From B10-G9 sp964627755 (GTDB lineage: Bacteria > Chloroflexota > Anaerolineae > Anaerolineales > UBA11858), in NCBI GenBank assembly GCA_964627755.1, contig CAZVIH010000110.1, forward strand, positions 1 through 64,000: a DNA stretch of 64,000 nt, written 5' to 3'. The notes under the pieces are model-generated. The model worked only from the letters and a program-made list of their open reading frames with translations, ran no database searches and was not told the origin of the DNA. Every line of letters starts with the position of its first letter. The first letter of the stretch is position 1. Of the stretch, positions 44,094 through 52,497 are shown one piece after another. A program made the translations under genes and the position numbers.

Positions 44094-45154
44094 CAAACAA
44101 GACTCCTCCTATGGAAAGTCCAATCTGCCCTCTGCCAAGAAAACATACTGACAAAATCGTTCAGGGACACGGAAGTGGTGGAAAAATGATGGCAGATTTG
44201 ATCAAAGATGTCTTCTACCCTCCCCTGGCCAATGCGGCTCTCCTGGCTGGAGATGACGCGGGAGTTGTTGAGCTTAGTAATGGAGTCCGCTTAGCCATAA
44301 GTACTGATGCGCATGTAGTCTCTCCGCTTTTCTTTCCAGGCGGCGATATCGGAAAACTTTGCGTATGCGGTACAGTCAATGACGTTGCCATGGTGGGTGC
44401 TAAGCCGCTTTACCTATCTGCCAGTTTTGTATTGGAAGAAGGTTTGGATATCAGCACTCTGGAAAAGGTTGTCAACTCCATGAAAGAAGCCGCAAACGAG
44501 GCAGATGTTCAGATTATTTGCGGAGATACCAAGGTTGTTGCTCATGGAGAAGCGGATGGTATGTATATCTCCACAACTGGCGTTGGTTTATTGGGACCAG
44601 GCCTCAAGATTGGTGGCAGCCAGGCCAAACCCGGCGACCAGGTCATTATATCCGGCAGCCTGGGAGATCACGGCATTGCGGTCCTGGAAGCGCGCGGTGA
44701 TTTGGGTTTTGAGACCAGGCTAAAAAGTGATATTGCTCCTCTCAATCATCTGATTGAGGCCATGTTGTCTGTAAGTGATAACATTCATGTCCTAAGAGAC
44801 CCAACCCGGGGCGGAGCTGCTTCTGCTCTGAATGAAATTGCTAAACAATCGCAGGTTGGGATCATCTTGAACGAGGTTTCCCTTCCTGTGAAACCAGCAG
44901 TCGCCGCAGCTTGTGAAATGTTGGGATTTGACCCTTTATATATCGCCAATGAAGGCAAATTAATCGCAGTTGTTGGACCAGAAGATACTCCCCGGATATT
45001 GGAAATTATGCATCAAACCAGGTATGGTGAAGAAGCGGTAGTGATCGGACAGGTTGAAAAAACACCTCCTGGCCGTCTGCTGCTAAAAACAGGACTGGGC
45101 TCGACCAGGATAGTTGACCTTCTGGCAGGTGAAATGTTACCCAGGATCTGTTGA
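44090..45154 (+). CDS. hypE: Hydrogenase maturation dehydratase HypE
   Basis: Dehydrates the carbamoyl group on its C-terminal Cys to a thiocyanate and donates CN to HypCD. 354 residues with the PurM-like ATP domain ('GHGSGGKMMADLI', 'GDDAGVV', 'RDPTRGGAASALNEIA') and the diagnostic C-terminus 'PRIC'. The last Cys distinguishes it from selenophosphate synthetase. It ends the hyp operon; a terminator follows at 45202. Confidence 0.96.
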   Translation: MTNKTPPMESPICPLPRKHTDKIVQGHGSGGKMMADLIKDVFYPPLANAALLAGDDAGVVELSNGVRLAISTDAHVVSPLFFPGGDIGKLCVCGTVNDVAMVGAKPLYLSASFVLEEGLDISTLEKVVNSMKEAANEADVQIICGDTKVVAHGEADGMYISTTGVGLLGPGLKIGGSQAKPGDQVIISGSLGDHGIAVLEARGDLGFETRLKSDIAPLNHLIEAMLSVSDNIHVLRDPTRGGAASALNEIAKQSQVGIILNEVSLPVKPAVAAACEMLGFDPLYIANEGKLIAVVGPEDTPRILEIMHQTRYGEEAVVIGQVEKTPPGRLLLKTGLGSTRIVDLLAGEMLPRIC

Positions 45155-45201
45155 CAGCTATCTGATACCTTTCGAACAATATCGATTAGAATTGCATCTA
45201 C

Positions 45202-45240
45202 CTCCTTTCACGGAAAAAACCGGGAGAGGAGTTTATTTTT
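45202..45240 (+). terminator. Terminator of the hyp operon
   Basis: CTCCTTTCACGG pairs with CCGGGAGAGGAG (12 positions, one mismatch, one wobble) around an A6 loop, followed by TTTATTTTTT. Confidence 0.85.
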
Positions 45241-45783
45241 TAAGACCCATTACCTAATAATAACCAGCTTTCAGATCCAATATATATCTTTTTCTGTTTA
45301 CATTGATTTGAATAGATCTTTTCACCGATCCCGCATCGTAAATTTTTCTCCCCTTTTTGGGTGATTTTATCGATAAATACACTGGAATGAGAGAGGAATA
45401 TCCTTTTGAGATGGAATCTAACTTCAATTGACCTATTTGGTTGATTGACAACAGAATTACACCACGTTAAAATCATTGAATAGAAAAGCATCATTAAATG
45501 ATAATAATTGAGATCCATAAAACTGAACCAAACCTTATTCGTAAGGTTCAGAGGGCTCCAATACCATCACTGCAACCGCCCCTCAGATCCTGAGTCTGGG
45601 CGGTTGTTTCTTAGATAACAGATTTTTACTTCGTTTTTTCTGGCTTTTGCGTCATTTCCACATCGCCCCCACTGAAGCCAGATTGTTTGTTATAACAGAA
45701 TTTTATTAGTTAATAGTTAACATTGCAGCCTTCACTGCCGGTACAGCTTGTCCTTAGCCGTGGTATATCAGGGAGAACACTCA
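45241..45783. other. AT-rich intergenic region with two tandem hairpins
   Basis: About 540 bases between the hyp terminator and the first hdrA, without a supported gene. Two stem-loops follow each other: AACCTTA-TTCG-TAAGGTT (45531-45548, with an alternative CTGAACC/GGTTCAG pairing) and CAACCGCCC ... GGGCGGTTG (45573-45606), the latter enclosing an inner CTCAG-ATC-CTGAG stem and ending in TTTCTT. The second resembles an attenuator or the end of a short RNA. TAGTTAA occurs twice in tandem at 45707-45720. Confidence 0.5.
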
Positions 45784-48700
45784 ATGTCGTCTTCAACACT
45801 TCAGCTCAAATCAAATGGAAAGTCAGTTGGAGCCGTAATGGTTGTGGGAGGGGGAATTGCCGGGATGCAGGCTTCCCTGGACTTAGCCGATCAGGGATAT
45901 AAAGTCTATCTAATCGAAAAGGAAACCGCCATCGGTGGGAAAATGGCACAGCTTGACAAAACCTTCCCCACCAATGACTGTGCCATGTGCACGATCTCTC
46001 CCAAACTGGTAGAGGTTGGTCGGCACCCCAATATTGAAATAATCACCGGGTCTGAGGTTTTGGATGTCGCCGGGAAAGCGGGTGATTTTAATGCCCGGAT
46101 TCGCATCGCTCCCCGCTATATTGATCTGGACGACTGCGTAGCCTGCAACGATTGTGTTGATGTCTGTCCGGTGGAAGTATTGGATGTCTTTAACGAAAAA
46201 CTTGTCCAGCGTCATGCGGTCTTTAAACAATATCCCCAGGCCGTTCCCAATGCTTACGCCATTACCAAAGCAGGTATCGCCCCCTGCCGGGATGCCTGTC
46301 CTGCCAATCAGCGGGCTCAGGGTTATATTGCTTTAATCCGGGAAGGACGCTGGGAGGATGCCCACCGGGTTATTAAGATGGATAACCCCTTCCCCGGGAT
46401 TTGCGGCCGGATCTGCAATCATCGCTGTGAGACTGTCTGCAACCGCGGAAAATTAGATGAACCCATCAATATCAGGGCCCTGAAAAGATTCGTAACTGAC
46501 AAAATTTATGAAAAGCCCCGACAAGAAATTACCCCCGCTGAGATTCTCCATCCAGAAGACCGGATAGCGATCATCGGCGCTGGACCATGCGGGTTAACAG
46601 CTGCCCAGGATCTGATCAATAACGGCTTTCCTGTGACTGTTTTTGAAGCTATGCCAGTTGCTGGCGGGATGCTCCGCCTGGGTGTGCCGGAATACCGCTT
46701 GCCAACAGAAATCATAGAACGCGAGGTTCAAGATATTGTTGACCTGGGTGTTGATCTGAAACTAAACCATAGAATTGACGATCTGGATTCGCTGTTCACA
46801 CAAGGATTTAAAGCTGTCTTGATCGCAGTAGGTGCCCACGAGGGAATCCGGCTGCCAATCCCCGGCGCCAACCTTGATGGAGTTATCATAAACACCCGTT
46901 TCCTGCGCGATGTTCGCCTTGGAAAATACCAGGATGAAGAATCAGATGCTCCCCCGCTCGGTGACCGGATCCTGGTTCTCGGTGGTGGAAATGTTGCCAT
47001 TGACTGTGCCCGGACCGCAGTGCGGTTGGGCAAAGAGGTCCATCTGGCATGCCTGGAAAGCCGGGCTGATATGCCAGCCCATGATTGGGAGATAGAAGCT
47101 GCCCAAGAAGAGGGGGTCAACGTATATCCAGGGCAATCATTTGAACGCATCCTCGGTACTGCCAATGACCGGGTTCGTGGTATGGAATTAATGGAAGTTT
47201 CCAGTTTCAGTTTTGATGACAGCGGCGGACTGCATGTAGAAAAAGTTCCCGGCTCTACTCACGAAATTATTTGCGATACTGTGATCTTTTCTGTTGGGCA
47301 GCGAGCTGGTCTGGCATTCATTCCTGATGACGCTGGCGTTGGCATTACAAAAAAACAGACCATTGCCATCAATCCCAACACTCTGGCAGCCACTAAGGAA
47401 GGTGTTTTTGCTGCCGGTGATAGTGTATCCGGAACAGCTTTTGTAATCGAGTCTGTTGAGAGCGGCCATAAGGTCGCCAATTCAATTATGCGTTATCTTA
47501 TGGGTGAGGATCTGGAGCCGCCACCTGGGCCTGATCTCCCAGTCGTTGAACTCTCTGAACAAGAACTCCAGGAGCGCGTAGCGCGGGGTGAGATCTCGTA
47601 TCAAGCGCGAGTTCCTCTCCCCGAACTAAAAGTTAAAGATCGGATCGCTGGTTTTGCCGAGGTGGAAGTCGGATATGATGAAGAATCTGCCCGAGCAGAA
47701 GCAGCGCGCTGCCTGGCTTGTGGGATTTGTTCCGAGTGTATGTCCTGTGTTTTTGCTTGCGGCAAAGACGCCATTCACCATGATATGGTCGGCTCTGAAA
47801 GAAATCTGAATATTGGCGCAATCATTTTGGCTCCCGGATACCAGACCTATCAAGCGGAGCTATCACAAGAATATGGTTTCGGCAGATTTCCCAATGTTGT
47901 AACATCACTGCAGTACGAGCGGATGCTCTCTGCCAGTGGTCCAACGGATGGCCATGTCAGACGTCCATCGGATGATGTCAGCCCCAAGCGGGTCGCTTTC
48001 CTGCAGTGTGTAGGCAGCCGGGATCAAAACCATGATTATTGTTCAGCAGTCTGCTGCATGTACGCCGCCAAAGAAGCCATCATGACCATTGAACACGCCC
48101 GGGCAGAAGAACGAACCCATCCCGGCAGTGGTGATGTGTATTGCCAGGTATTCTTTATTGATACCCGGGCCTACAGCAAAGGATATGAGGAATATTACCG
48201 GCGAGCGGAGAAGAAATACGGTGTTGTTTATACTCGCTGCAGGATCAGTGAAGTCAAACAAAATCCAGATAATCAAAACCTGATCCTGCGTTACAGCTCA
48301 CCCTACGAAAACCAGGCGATTCCCCGGGAAGATGAATTTGACATGGTCGTGCTCTCGGTCGGTATGGAAATTTCTGACTCAGTGCAGGATCTAGGACGAC
48401 AGCTGGGGATTGAGCTGGACGAGTACGGTTTCTGCCACACCACATTATTCGATCCTCTGCAGACCTCACGAGAGGGATTATACGTAGCGGGCCCGTTCCG
48501 TGAGCCCAAAGATATCCCGGAATCAGTAATGGAAGGCAGCGGCGCTGCCGCCAAAGCCTCACAGCTGCTTGCTCCCGCAAGACATTCCCTGGCTGTTGTC
48601 CAGGAATATCCCCCGGAGCGATCTGTAGCGGACGAAGAGACACGAATTGGTGTTTTTGTATGTCACTGCGGCAGTAATATTGGTGGATATCTTGATGTGC

Positions 48701-50388
48701 CAAAAGTAGCGGAGTACGCCAAAACCCTGCCCCACGTTGTGCATGCAGAGGATAATCTGTACACCTGCTCCCAGGACACCGTGGCTCATATCATCGAAAA
48801 GACCAAAGAATTGAACTTAAACCGGGTGGTAGTTTCCTCCTGCACCCCCATCACTCATGAACCTCTCTTCCAGGATGCTATCCGTCAGGCAGGCTTAAAC
48901 CCGCACCTCTTTGAAATGGCAAATATCCGCAACCAGTGTTCCTGGGTCCATTCCAGTGATTGGGACACCGCCACCAACAAGGCTAAAACCCTGACCCGGA
49001 TGGCGGTTGCTAAAGCAGATAAGCTGGATCCGCTCGAGATCTATGAAGTTCCTGTTATTCATGAGGCACTGGTCATAGGAGGCGGCGCAGCAGGGATGAA
49101 TGCTGCCTTAAATCTTGCCGGCCAGGGTTTCCCAGTTCATATTGTTGAGAGAAAACCAGAGTTAGGCGGAAATCTTAACCAGCTGCATTATTTCTCAGCT
49201 ACCAGGGATGCTCCCATCTTAACCAGCCCCAAGCAATATCTTCGTGATCTAATCCGTCAGATCGATGAACACCCCCTGATCACTTGTCATCTGAACGCCG
49301 AATTGTTGGAAACAGAAGGCTTTAAGGGCAATTTCTCTTCAACAATCCAAAAGGATGACGAGGTGATCTCCATCAAACACGGTGTGATCATCATCGCCAC
49401 TGGCGGAGTGGAGTACAAGGGACAGGAGTACAAATACGGCAAATCCAATCAAATAAAGACCCAGCAGGAATTCGAAGCCTATCTTGCAAAACACATGCCC
49501 GGAGGTAACGGAAAGGAACCTTCTCAACCTCTTCCTGATCGGGTAACTATGATCCAATGCGTGGGCCCGTCCGAAAAGTACTGCAGCCGGATCTGCTGCA
49601 CAACTGCGCTCAAGAACGCTCTGAAGCTTAAAGAATTAAAACCTGAAGCAGAGATCACAATTTTGAACCGGGATATCAGAACCTATGGATTTAAGGAGCG
49701 TTTATATACTGAAGCCAGGGAATTAGGAATCCGTTTCATCCATTTTGAGTTTGATCAAAAACCAGAAGTGATCCTGAATCCGGATGGAGATCCGCATCAG
49801 GCAGTATCCGTAAGAATCCTGGAGCCGATCCTGCAAAAAGTAGTGGATCTCCCTACTGATATGCTGATCCTGTCCAATCCCATCATACCTGACCCGGGAA
49901 CCAAGAATTTAGCCAACCTTTTGAAATGTTCCACTGATATGGATGGATTCTTCATGGAAGCCCATGTCAAACTGCGCCCGGTTGACTTTTCCACAGATGG
50001 GATCTTCATGGCGGGATTGGCCCACTACCCTAAATTTCTCAATGAAACCATCGCTCAGTCACTGGCAGCGTCATCCAGAGCAGCCCTGGTTCTGTCCCAG
50101 GAGAAGATCTACACCAACTCCAGGGTGGCCCAGGTGGATCCCTCAAAATGTGTCGGCTGTCTGACCTGCGTCCGGATCTGTCCCTACCACGTTCCAAAAA
50201 TCACTAACGAACTGAATGGCGTAGGAAGCATTGTGGGCGCTGCCTTCATTGAAGCCGCCGTTTGCCACGGCTGTGGGTCCTGCGCCTCGGAATGCCCGGC
50301 CCAAGCAATCCAGATCCGGCATACCACAGATATCCAGACATTAGAGAAGATCAGCGCCTTGCTAATCCACCAGGGCGAACAAGGATAA
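45784..50388 (+). CDS. Giant tandem HdrA with inserted GltD/NfnB-like NAD(P)H module, copy 1
   Basis: About 1,534 residues from ATG 45784 (GGGAG upstream; a TTG at 45748 adds only 12). The N-terminal half is an HdrA-type FAD module ('GGGIAGMQASLDLADQGY' near 20, 'GGKMAQLDKTFPTNDCAMC') with ferredoxin Cys 'CVACNDCVDVCP' near 118, interrupted by a GltD/NfnB-like module (~164-600) with FeS-binding 'CRDACP...CNHRCETVC', FAD 'IIGAGPCGLTAAQ' near 262 and an NAD(P)-binding 'VLGGGNVAID' near 400. Ferredoxin 'CLACGICSECMSCVFAC' is near 643. The C-terminal half (~954-1534) is a second complete HdrA: 'VCHCGSNIGGYLDV', FAD 'VIGGGAAGMNAALNLA' near 1097, and a 2[4Fe-4S] end ('CVGCLTCVRICP', 'CHGCGSCASECP'). 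Predicted to hold up to three flavins for electron bifurcation. mvhD follows 10 bases later. Confidence 0.88.
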   Translation: MSSSTLQLKSNGKSVGAVMVVGGGIAGMQASLDLADQGYKVYLIEKETAIGGKMAQLDKTFPTNDCAMCTISPKLVEVGRHPNIEIITGSEVLDVAGKAGDFNARIRIAPRYIDLDDCVACNDCVDVCPVEVLDVFNEKLVQRHAVFKQYPQAVPNAYAITKAGIAPCRDACPANQRAQGYIALIREGRWEDAHRVIKMDNPFPGICGRICNHRCETVCNRGKLDEPINIRALKRFVTDKIYEKPRQEITPAEILHPEDRIAIIGAGPCGLTAAQDLINNGFPVTVFEAMPVAGGMLRLGVPEYRLPTEIIEREVQDIVDLGVDLKLNHRIDDLDSLFTQGFKAVLIAVGAHEGIRLPIPGANLDGVIINTRFLRDVRLGKYQDEESDAPPLGDRILVLGGGNVAIDCARTAVRLGKEVHLACLESRADMPAHDWEIEAAQEEGVNVYPGQSFERILGTANDRVRGMELMEVSSFSFDDSGGLHVEKVPGSTHEIICDTVIFSVGQRAGLAFIPDDAGVGITKKQTIAINPNTLAATKEGVFAAGDSVSGTAFVIESVESGHKVANSIMRYLMGEDLEPPPGPDLPVVELSEQELQERVARGEISYQARVPLPELKVKDRIAGFAEVEVGYDEESARAEAARCLACGICSECMSCVFACGKDAIHHDMVGSERNLNIGAIILAPGYQTYQAELSQEYGFGRFPNVVTSLQYERMLSASGPTDGHVRRPSDDVSPKRVAFLQCVGSRDQNHDYCSAVCCMYAAKEAIMTIEHARAEERTHPGSGDVYCQVFFIDTRAYSKGYEEYYRRAEKKYGVVYTRCRISEVKQNPDNQNLILRYSSPYENQAIPREDEFDMVVLSVGMEISDSVQDLGRQLGIELDEYGFCHTTLFDPLQTSREGLYVAGPFREPKDIPESVMEGSGAAAKASQLLAPARHSLAVVQEYPPERSVADEETRIGVFVCHCGSNIGGYLDVPKVAEYAKTLPHVVHAEDNLYTCSQDTVAHIIEKTKELNLNRVVVSSCTPITHEPLFQDAIRQAGLNPHLFEMANIRNQCSWVHSSDWDTATNKAKTLTRMAVAKADKLDPLEIYEVPVIHEALVIGGGAAGMNAALNLAGQGFPVHIVERKPELGGNLNQLHYFSATRDAPILTSPKQYLRDLIRQIDEHPLITCHLNAELLETEGFKGNFSSTIQKDDEVISIKHGVIIIATGGVEYKGQEYKYGKSNQIKTQQEFEAYLAKHMPGGNGKEPSQPLPDRVTMIQCVGPSEKYCSRICCTTALKNALKLKELKPEAEITILNRDIRTYGFKERLYTEARELGIRFIHFEFDQKPEVILNPDGDPHQAVSVRILEPILQKVVDLPTDMLILSNPIIPDPGTKNLANLLKCSTDMDGFFMEAHVKLRPVDFSTDGIFMAGLAHYPKFLNETIAQSLAASSRAALVLSQEKIYTNSRVAQVDPSKCVGCLTCVRICPYHVPKITNELNGVGSIVGAAFIEAAVCHGCGSCASECPAQAIQIRHTTDIQTLEKISALLIHQGEQG

Positions 50389-50398
50389 AGCGTAGATT

Positions 50399-50815
50399 AT
50401 GGAAGAAAAATTCAATCCCGAGATCATTGCTTTTTGCTGTCATTACTGTGCTTATGCAGCTGCAGATCTGGCTGGCTCTATGCGCCTGGATTATCCGGCA
50501 TCCATCAAGATAGTAAAGATGCCTTGTACCGGCAAGGTGGACCCCATTTATATCTTGCAGGCCCTGGAGGATGGTGCTGACGGGGTTCTTGTGGCGGGCT
50601 GACTACCCGGCGACTGCCATTACCTGGAAGGTAATCTCCAAGCCAGAAGAAGAATTGAACACCTTCGTGATTTATTGGGTAAAATAGGACTAGAAGCTCA
50701 GCGGATCCAGATGATCAACGTATCAGCTGCAATGGGGGGACAGTTTGCCTGGTCTGCTGCAGAATTCACTGAAGAAATTAGGCGACTGGGACCTAATCCA
50801 CTCAAAGACTCCTAA
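50399..50815 (+). CDS. mvhD: MvhD-like FeS subunit, selenoprotein (Sec at in-frame UGA), copy 1
   Basis: MvhD passes electrons from hydrogenase or another donor to HdrA. The frame starts 'EIIAFCCHYCAYAAADLAG', has 'PCTGKVDP', and reaches UGA at 50600-50602 directly after 'GVLVAG'. The same frame then continues 'LPGDCHYLEGN...' to TAA 50813-50815. The usual MvhD reads 'AGCHxGDCHY', so the UGA replaces a conserved cluster Cys, as reported for the VhuD selenoproteins of Methanococcales. A hairpin at a suitable distance follows the UGA. Total 138 residues with one Sec. If UGA acted as a stop, the protein would lose its C-terminal half. Follows hdrA copy 1 by 10 bases. Confidence 0.88.
50600..50635 (+). 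promoter_or_regulatory. UGA Sec codon plus candidate bacterial SECIS hairpin (mvhD copy 1)
   Basis: UGA 50600-50602, then ATTACC-TGGAA-GGTAAT (50619-50635), apical loop 22 bases after the UGA, inside the 16-37 base range usual for bacterial SECIS elements. The 18 bases CATTACCTGGAAGGTAAT are identical in the second mvhD copy, while flanking codons differ at synonymous positions. Confidence 0.72.
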
Positions 50816-50875
50816 CATCGCGCCCTCACTGATTCCTCTACACTGAACACATGGATAGGCTCACTGGAGGACAGT

Positions 50876-51271
50876 ATGCAAGAACAACCAAGTATCCTGA
50901 TTGTGGATGACGATCCCGATATTCTTGATGGTATCCTGATGATCCTTGAATCCAAAGATTATGAACTCAGGATAGCACGGGATGGCGTACAGTGTCTGGA
51001 AGTTCTCTCCGAGGAAGTACCTGATTTGTTGATCCTGGATCTTTTGATGCCCCGGATGGACGGATGGGGTGTGATCCGCGAAGTCCGGAATGATTCCCGT
51101 TATGCCAATATGCCCATTATGATCCTGACCACCGTTATTGAGGACGCCAGCCGTCGTCGGTATGAATTGGAAACCGGTCATTCCATGGATATCCAAGCCT
51201 ATACCGAGAAACCCGCCAAACCCGCGGAGTTATTAAGTCAGGTTGAAAAACTACTGTTATGGAAAAAATAA
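50876..51271 (+). CDS. Single-domain response regulator
   Basis: 131 residues, receiver domain only: 'ILIVDDDPDILDGIL' acidic pocket, phospho-acceptor Asp in 'LLILDLLMPRMDGWG', 'MILTTVIED' (switch Thr) and 'YTEKPAKPAEL' (Lys). No output domain, so it acts by protein contact, possibly on the adjacent kinase or Hdr proteins. Overlaps the histidine kinase gene by 13 bases. GGAGG lies upstream of ATG 50876. Confidence 0.88.
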   Translation: MQEQPSILIVDDDPDILDGILMILESKDYELRIARDGVQCLEVLSEEVPDLLILDLLMPRMDGWGVIREVRNDSRYANMPIMILTTVIEDASRRRYELETGHSMDIQAYTEKPAKPAELLSQVEKLLLWKK

Positions 51272-52470
51272 ACAACTCTCTTTCTGTGGTTGCTGACCGA
51301 CTGAGAAACTCAGAGGTGTTTTTTAATTTACCTGATAAAGATTTGCTGGAGATCGCAAAATTCTGCCAGGAAGAGGTCTACCAGGATGGGCAGACTGTCT
51401 TCGTGGAAGGCGACCCTGCTTACAAACTGCTTGTTGTTGAACGAGGCAAATTGGCTATTGAAAAAAAGATCCAGCTGGGCCGGCATTCAACACCCAGAAA
51501 TGCTACTATCGCATACGTTAATCCCAACCAGGTTGCTGGTTTTTCCGCCATTGCTCTACCCCACAACCATTCAGGGACAATAACAGCGGTTGAACCTACC
51601 CGGGTCTGCGCCGTTGACGGAATGAAACTGAGGGAGTACCTGGACAGTCATCCAGATGCGGGATACCAGGTTATCAGTGCTATAACAAGCCTGGTAAGGG
51701 GCAGATATCAAAGCGCCACGAATACTCTTACTTATTTCCTGTCCATCGTTTCCCACGAGCTGCGCACACCCCTGGCTGCTGTTGAAAATTACCTGCAGAC
51801 CATCCTGGGAGGATTCGCAGGGGAGTTAAATAAAAAACAAGAGAGGATGTTAAAACGCTGTGTGATCCGTGTCACGGATCTATCCGGACTGATCAGTGAT
51901 GTTGTAGATCTGGCTCGCATGCGGCCGGAACAGATCCAGGCTGATTTTGAGTGGTTTGATCCTGGCGAGGTTGGACACGAATCAATTGAAGACACCCGTT
52001 TAGCAGCAGCGGAAAAGAACATCCAGATCCACATTCAACCTCCAGCAAAGTTCAAACCTATCGTAGGCGGCCGGAGGAGGATGCGGCAGGTATTTACCAA
52101 TCTTTTAAACAACGCGATCAAATTTTCACCCCCGAATGCCAATGTCTACTTCAGAGCCCGGTACGAAGAAGACCAGCTGATTTTTGAAGTGGAAGATACC
52201 GGACATGGAATTCCTCCAGAAGACCTGGAATATATTTTCACGGATTTTTTCAGAGCCAGCAATGTAGGAGATTCTCCAGGAGCCGGTTTAGGATTATCAA
52301 TTGCAAAAAAGATCATGGATGCCCATCATGGAGATATTGTGGTGAAAAACCTCACTGATGATGATGGCAAAATCATTGGCAGCCTGTTCTCCGTTCACAT
52401 CCCCCTTAACCTGAGCACACCTGAAATGCGCAGAAATGAATGGATGCCAATCAAGAGTAACAAGGATTAA
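51259..52470 (+). CDS. Cyclic-nucleotide-domain sensor histidine kinase
   Basis: 403 residues: an N-terminal cNMP-binding (CRP-like) domain ('VFVEGDPAYKLLVVERGKLAIE', 'AGFSAIALPHNHSGTITAVEPT'), HisKA with 'FLSIVSHELRTPLAAVENYLQT' (H166), and HATPase_c ('QVFTNLLNNAIKFSPPNA', 'DTGHGIP', 'GAGLGLSIAKKIMDAHHG'). No transmembrane segment. The cNMP-like domain could bind a nucleotide or act as a redox- or ligand-sensing CRP-type fold. Encoded with a receiver protein between the two hdrA-mvhD pairs, it may set the activity or expression of the locus. Confidence 0.87.
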   Translation: MEKINNSLSVVADRLRNSEVFFNLPDKDLLEIAKFCQEEVYQDGQTVFVEGDPAYKLLVVERGKLAIEKKIQLGRHSTPRNATIAYVNPNQVAGFSAIALPHNHSGTITAVEPTRVCAVDGMKLREYLDSHPDAGYQVISAITSLVRGRYQSATNTLTYFLSIVSHELRTPLAAVENYLQTILGGFAGELNKKQERMLKRCVIRVTDLSGLISDVVDLARMRPEQIQADFEWFDPGEVGHESIEDTRLAAAEKNIQIHIQPPAKFKPIVGGRRRMRQVFTNLLNNAIKFSPPNANVYFRARYEEDQLIFEVEDTGHGIPPEDLEYIFTDFFRASNVGDSPGAGLGLSIAKKIMDAHHGDIVVKNLTDDDGKIIGSLFSVHIPLNLSTPEMRRNEWMPIKSNKD

Positions 52471-52497
52471 GTTTAGTTTTTATTAAGTCGAGTGAAT

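Noticed and set aside
44090..45154. HypE as selenophosphate synthetase, given the Sec codons nearby
   Set aside because: The C-terminal PRIC and position in hypABFCDE identify HypE; SelD has its active Cys/Sec near the N-terminus, which is absent here.
45240..45518. 92-codon minus-strand open frame in the AT-rich gap
   Set aside because: No family resemblance, no ribosome binding site, overlaps the hyp terminator, and composition is that of intergenic DNA.
50399..50602. Ordinary 67-residue protein ending at UGA, or mvhD pseudogene
   Set aside because: The frame continues with strong MvhD sequence after the UGA, and the same UGA and hairpin occur in a second copy; two identical nonsense mutations are unlikely.
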